Source of the DNA: JANMEB01 sp041745295
GTDB taxonomy: Bacteria; Planctomycetota; Planctomycetia; Pirellulales; Pirellulaceae
Assembly (NCBI GenBank): GCA_041745295.1
Contig: JBGTJE010000089.1
Coordinates: 62,001-126,000, forward strand
DNA: 64,000 nt
Direction of reading: 5' to 3'
Shown here: one piece after another, positions 61,567 to 64,000 of the stretch
How the letters are laid out: each line of letters opens with the position of its first letter
Position numbering within the stretch: position 1 is the stretch's first letter
The notes under the pieces: model-generated
Seen by the model: only the letters and a program-made list of their open reading frames with translations
Told to the model about the DNA's origin: nothing
Databases searched by the model: none
Made by a program: the position numbers and the translations under genes

Positions 61567-61723
61567 TTGGCTCTCGTTGAACGATTGATTTCATTCGATC
61601 GCTGCCAATAGTATACGTCGCAAGGCCGTGAAGCGATAATGGAAAGCGGTTTTTGGGGAGTGCCAAAGAATCAGGGGACTCACATCCCCCGCTCGCCAAC
61701 GAAAGAAGGCGCGCCAACGGCGT

Positions 61724-62287
61724 TTAGGTATTTGGATCGGGGTCTTGAGTGTGAACGATCTCAAGTAGTTCGATTGCCGGCTGGGAGTTGCAGTGGATCA
61801 GCGCGGTGCGGCCATAGATGGGGCGATCGTCGGTCAAAGCAAACAACGCCCGCAATTCACTTCCTGGATCGATGTGCCATAGCCGCAATCGTTCGACTTC
61901 GCGGAGCACGTCATGCCGAATTAAAACATGTCCCAAGGGCTCGGTTTGTTGGCGAATCGCCTGCGTCGCTTCGACCGACAGAAGGCGGGTATTCAACCGG
62001 ACCAAACCGAACAGGACGACTCGCCGATCGGATTGTCGCACGAGCACAATTTTGCGAGCGTAGTACGAACCGACTTCACGCACAGCAAGGACTCGAAGAT
62101 CCATCGGCGACTCGTGTGATTTTTCCAGCGCCACGGTCATGTGCGAATGGTGGTCGAGCAGCCGGCGATAATCGGCAGGAACGTTCGAGGGATCGATCTC
62201 GCTAAAGTTTCCCAACAACGCATCGTCGTCGTAGAAGATCGCGACCAGACTCGCCAAGTCAGAATGCTTGCTGTCGATGGGAATCAC
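61724..62287 (-). CDS. Chorismate lyase-like protein
   Basis: 187 aa. The segment RRLLDHHSHMTVALEKSHESPMDLRVLAVREVGSYYARKIVL, then RRVVLFGLVRLNTRLLS, GHVLIRHDVLREVERLRLWHIDPG and YGRTALIHCNSQPAIELLEIV, looks like the UbiC/UTRA fold (from memory). The Arg and Glu residues expected for chorismate-type ligands are present in plausible places. GTG 62287 has GAGG six bases upstream, so it is preferred to TTG 62293. It lies 51 bases downstream of the polyprenyl synthetase fusion gene on the same strand. Confidence 0.6.
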   Translation of the reverse strand: MIPIDSKHSDLASLVAIFYDDDALLGNFSEIDPSNVPADYRRLLDHHSHMTVALEKSHESPMDLRVLAVREVGSYYARKIVLVRQSDRRVVLFGLVRLNTRLLSVEATQAIRQQTEPLGHVLIRHDVLREVERLRLWHIDPGSELRALFALTDDRPIYGRTALIHCNSQPAIELLEIVHTQDPDPNT

Positions 62288-62338
62288 GGGCAACCTCAGC
62301 TTGGCATCGCTACAGCGCGGTTTGACGCGGCGGATAAA

Positions 62339-64000
62339 CTAATGTGAGGTCACCGGAAACGCTTGGGAGAGCGTACTAGGTTCGATGAACTGGATCGTCG
62401 GTGTCACATCGTCGTGCCGCTCCAGCACGAGGTCGATCAAATAGACCAAGACATCGCGCAGCGGCTCCAGTTGAATCTGGGCGGCGGTTTCCTCAGCTCG
62501 CTGCTGATACTTGTCGACCAAGCGATGGGCCTTTTCGCAAACGCCTGCTTCAAAATAAAGCTGCGCCGCGCGCTGCACGCGAAAGGCGTCGACGAGTGTA
62601 TCATCGGCAACCAGCCGCTCAAGTTCACTGCGGCCGGCGTCGTTCAAATCTTGCAGTGCCAGGGCCCATAATACGGTGGGCCTTCCACCGATCAGATCGA
62701 GGGCCCGAGCCATCTTGTTGTGGTTGTCGCCTTGCCAATCGGCCAAGTCATTGAGGATCTGGAACGCGATTCCCAAATCGCGGGAGAGTTTTTTGATCGG
62801 CTCCAAATATCCGTCGAGCGGTTCGGCCAAGCGAATGCCGGTTAAAAAGGCCGCCTCGAAAGCGGGCGCCGTCTTGAGCGCATAGATCCGCAAAGCGTCG
62901 ACAGGACTGATCCGTTTATTTTGGGCTTCGCGCCACAATAGTTCAGCCCCCTGCCCTTCTGAGAGGCGCTGATGCGAATCAGCCAACACGTTGAGAATCG
63001 TGGCGGCGCAATCGCCGCCCATCGTCGCGGCTTCTCGACTGACCAAACGGTAGCCGAGGCCGATCAAGTAATCCCCCACGTTGATCGCCGTCGGAATGCC
63101 ATAGGTGCAGTGCAACGCCGGACTGCCATAGCGAAATTGGTCGGAGTCCTCGATGTCGTCGTGGACGAGCGATGCTTTGTGAAACGTCTCGATCGACATC
63201 GCGGCACGTTTCACATGATCGGGCCATTCTTGAATCACGCGGGCGCCATGTTCGCCGGTCGCCTTAGCCCCGTGCAAGGCATCGTAAATTGCCAGCGTGA
63301 CAAACGGTCGCAGATGCTTTCCGCCGCGGGAGAGAAAGTCATAGGCGATCGCCTCGGTGCCGGCGATCGGGTCGATTTGGTGAACCCCATTCCCCTTCAG
63401 TTCGCTCAAGCGGATTTCGCCCCGTTGGCGGGGAGCCAATCGCTCGAGCTCGTCGGGCTGAAACAATTGATTCGCGCCGCGGAGCAAGTGAACGAACGAA
63501 CGCGTGATTGGTTTTCGTTCGAGAAAAGGAGTGTGGATCATCTCGTGCACCCAATCTTCGTCGACCGAAGTATTTCGGCAGTCACTGGACAGCAGCGGGA
63601 CGGCCATGCAAGGGATCCCGGCGAGCAGAATTTTGTCGATCGCCTTTTCCAAGACGTTCAAACAGGCGACGCCGACGATCGCGTCGACGTAGCCGCTGAC
63701 GATGATCTTGAGCACAATTGGCGAGCCTTCCGCCACAAGCACTTTGTAGCCCATGTCCTCGGCGGTCGTCCGAAAATCGGCGATGCTGCACGCCCCGCAA
63801 GTCTTACAGTCCAAGCCAAATTTGTCGTAGTCCGCCGGACAGCCTTCGGCGTGTTTGAGGCAATGCGGCAACAAGAACAGCCGCCGTGAGGGCGGGACCG
63901 CCGCGACTTGTTCGCGCCAGAATTCAGTCGAAAGCGCGACCATCGTCCAACCGACAAACCCTTCCGGCAAATTCGAATCGGCAAGGATTTGTCGGGCCGC
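62339..64000 (-). CDS. DUF116/polyprenyl synthetase fusion protein (5' end outside window)
   Basis: The frame is open to the right edge, so at least 553 residues are seen. The N-terminal part is a DUF116 domain with Cys clusters (HCLKHAEGCPADYDKFGLDCKTCGACSI, later SSDCRNT), probably metal-binding. From about residue 205 follows a trans-isoprenyl diphosphate synthase: GGKHLRPFVTLAIYDAL, the first Asp-rich motif ASLVHDDIEDSD and the second NDLADWQGD. It makes a polyprenyl chain of unknown length. The fusion is uncommon; the downstream gene is chorismate-lyase-like, hinting at a prenylated aromatic or quinone product. Confidence 0.85.
   Translation of the reverse strand, partial: AARQILADSNLPEGFVGWTMVALSTEFWREQVAAVPPSRRLFLLPHCLKHAEGCPADYDKFGLDCKTCGACSIADFRTTAEDMGYKVLVAEGSPIVLKIIVSGYVDAIVGVACLNVLEKAIDKILLAGIPCMAVPLLSSDCRNTSVDEDWVHEMIHTPFLERKPITRSFVHLLRGANQLFQPDELERLAPRQRGEIRLSELKGNGVHQIDPIAGTEAIAYDFLSRGGKHLRPFVTLAIYDALHGAKATGEHGARVIQEWPDHVKRAAMSIETFHKASLVHDDIEDSDQFRYGSPALHCTYGIPTAINVGDYLIGLGYRLVSREAATMGGDCAATILNVLADSHQRLSEGQGAELLWREAQNKRISPVDALRIYALKTAPAFEAAFLTGIRLAEPLDGYLEPIKKLSRDLGIAFQILNDLADWQGDNHNKMARALDLIGGRPTVLWALALQDLNDAGRSELERLVADDTLVDAFRVQRAAQLYFEAGVCEKAHRLVDKYQQRAEETAAQIQLEPLRDVLVYLIDLVLERHDDVTPTIQFIEPSTLSQAFPVTSH

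Overview
The window looks like a piece of a planctomycete chromosome, most likely of the Pirellulales type. The evidence is gene content: a TIGR03790 protein, a TIGR03000 repeat protein, DUF11 and lipoprotein paralogs, a LEDRWTPS-type exported beta-helix protein, a DUF116/polyprenyl synthetase fusion, an HTTM protein and several HtrA-like proteins. Starts are mixed ATG/GTG/TTG, Shine-Dalgarno sites are patchy, and the genome is rich in short intergenic palindromes. No rRNA is seen; there is one tRNA, Leu(CAA).

Layout. 1-6.4 kb: an HtrA protease cut by the window edge, a sulfotransferase and a glycosyltransferase, then a mobile region. That region holds an HUH (Y1/IS200-like) transposase-like gene broken by a frameshift and bounded by inverted double-hairpin ends, plus a small deletion derivative and a solo end. 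A frameshifted DUF4259 gene and a hypothetical gene follow. 6.4-16.6 kb: nucleoside hydrolase, a 33-residue basic protein, trmB, purF, an aminotransferase, a small lipoprotein, a TlpA-like thioredoxin with an in-frame TGA at the active-site Cys position (predicted selenoprotein), queF and queE, and a ten-helix permease with a small partner. 16.8-27.6 kb: an AAA+ ATPase and mostly exported proteins (TIGR03790, DUF11, lipoproteins, DUF3179). 27.6-36.6 kb: pdxA, dtd, a YdjM-like membrane hydrolase, CvpA, accA, a Ser/Thr kinase, truA and an HTTM pair. 36.8-46.9 kb: TIGR03000 protein, two sugar nucleotidyltransferases, two HtrA-like proteins (one catalytically degenerate), an MBL-fold protein, a small secreted Tyr-rich protein and ispF-ruvC-ruvA. 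47-54.9 kb: a three-gene ABC exporter, a helix-turn-helix/acidic membrane protein, folE, hypotheticals and tRNA-Leu. 54.9-64 kb (all minus strand): lolD-like/FtsX-like exporter, prenyltransferase-repeat protein, thioesterase, rpsR, a hicA-hicB pair whose toxin carries a nonsense codon, a chorismate-lyase-like gene and the DUF116/polyprenyl synthetase fusion running off the right edge.

Most functional units are housekeeping: purine, queuosine, folate, PLP, isoprenoid and fatty-acid steps, tRNA modification and Holliday-junction processing. The most unusual signals are (1) the predicted selenocysteine thioredoxin with a SECIS-like hairpin at the right distance, (2) the HUH element with asymmetric double-hairpin ends and a matching non-autonomous derivative, and (3) at least seven different families of inverted palindrome pairs scattered between genes. 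All calls come from reading the sequence by eye; no database search was run.
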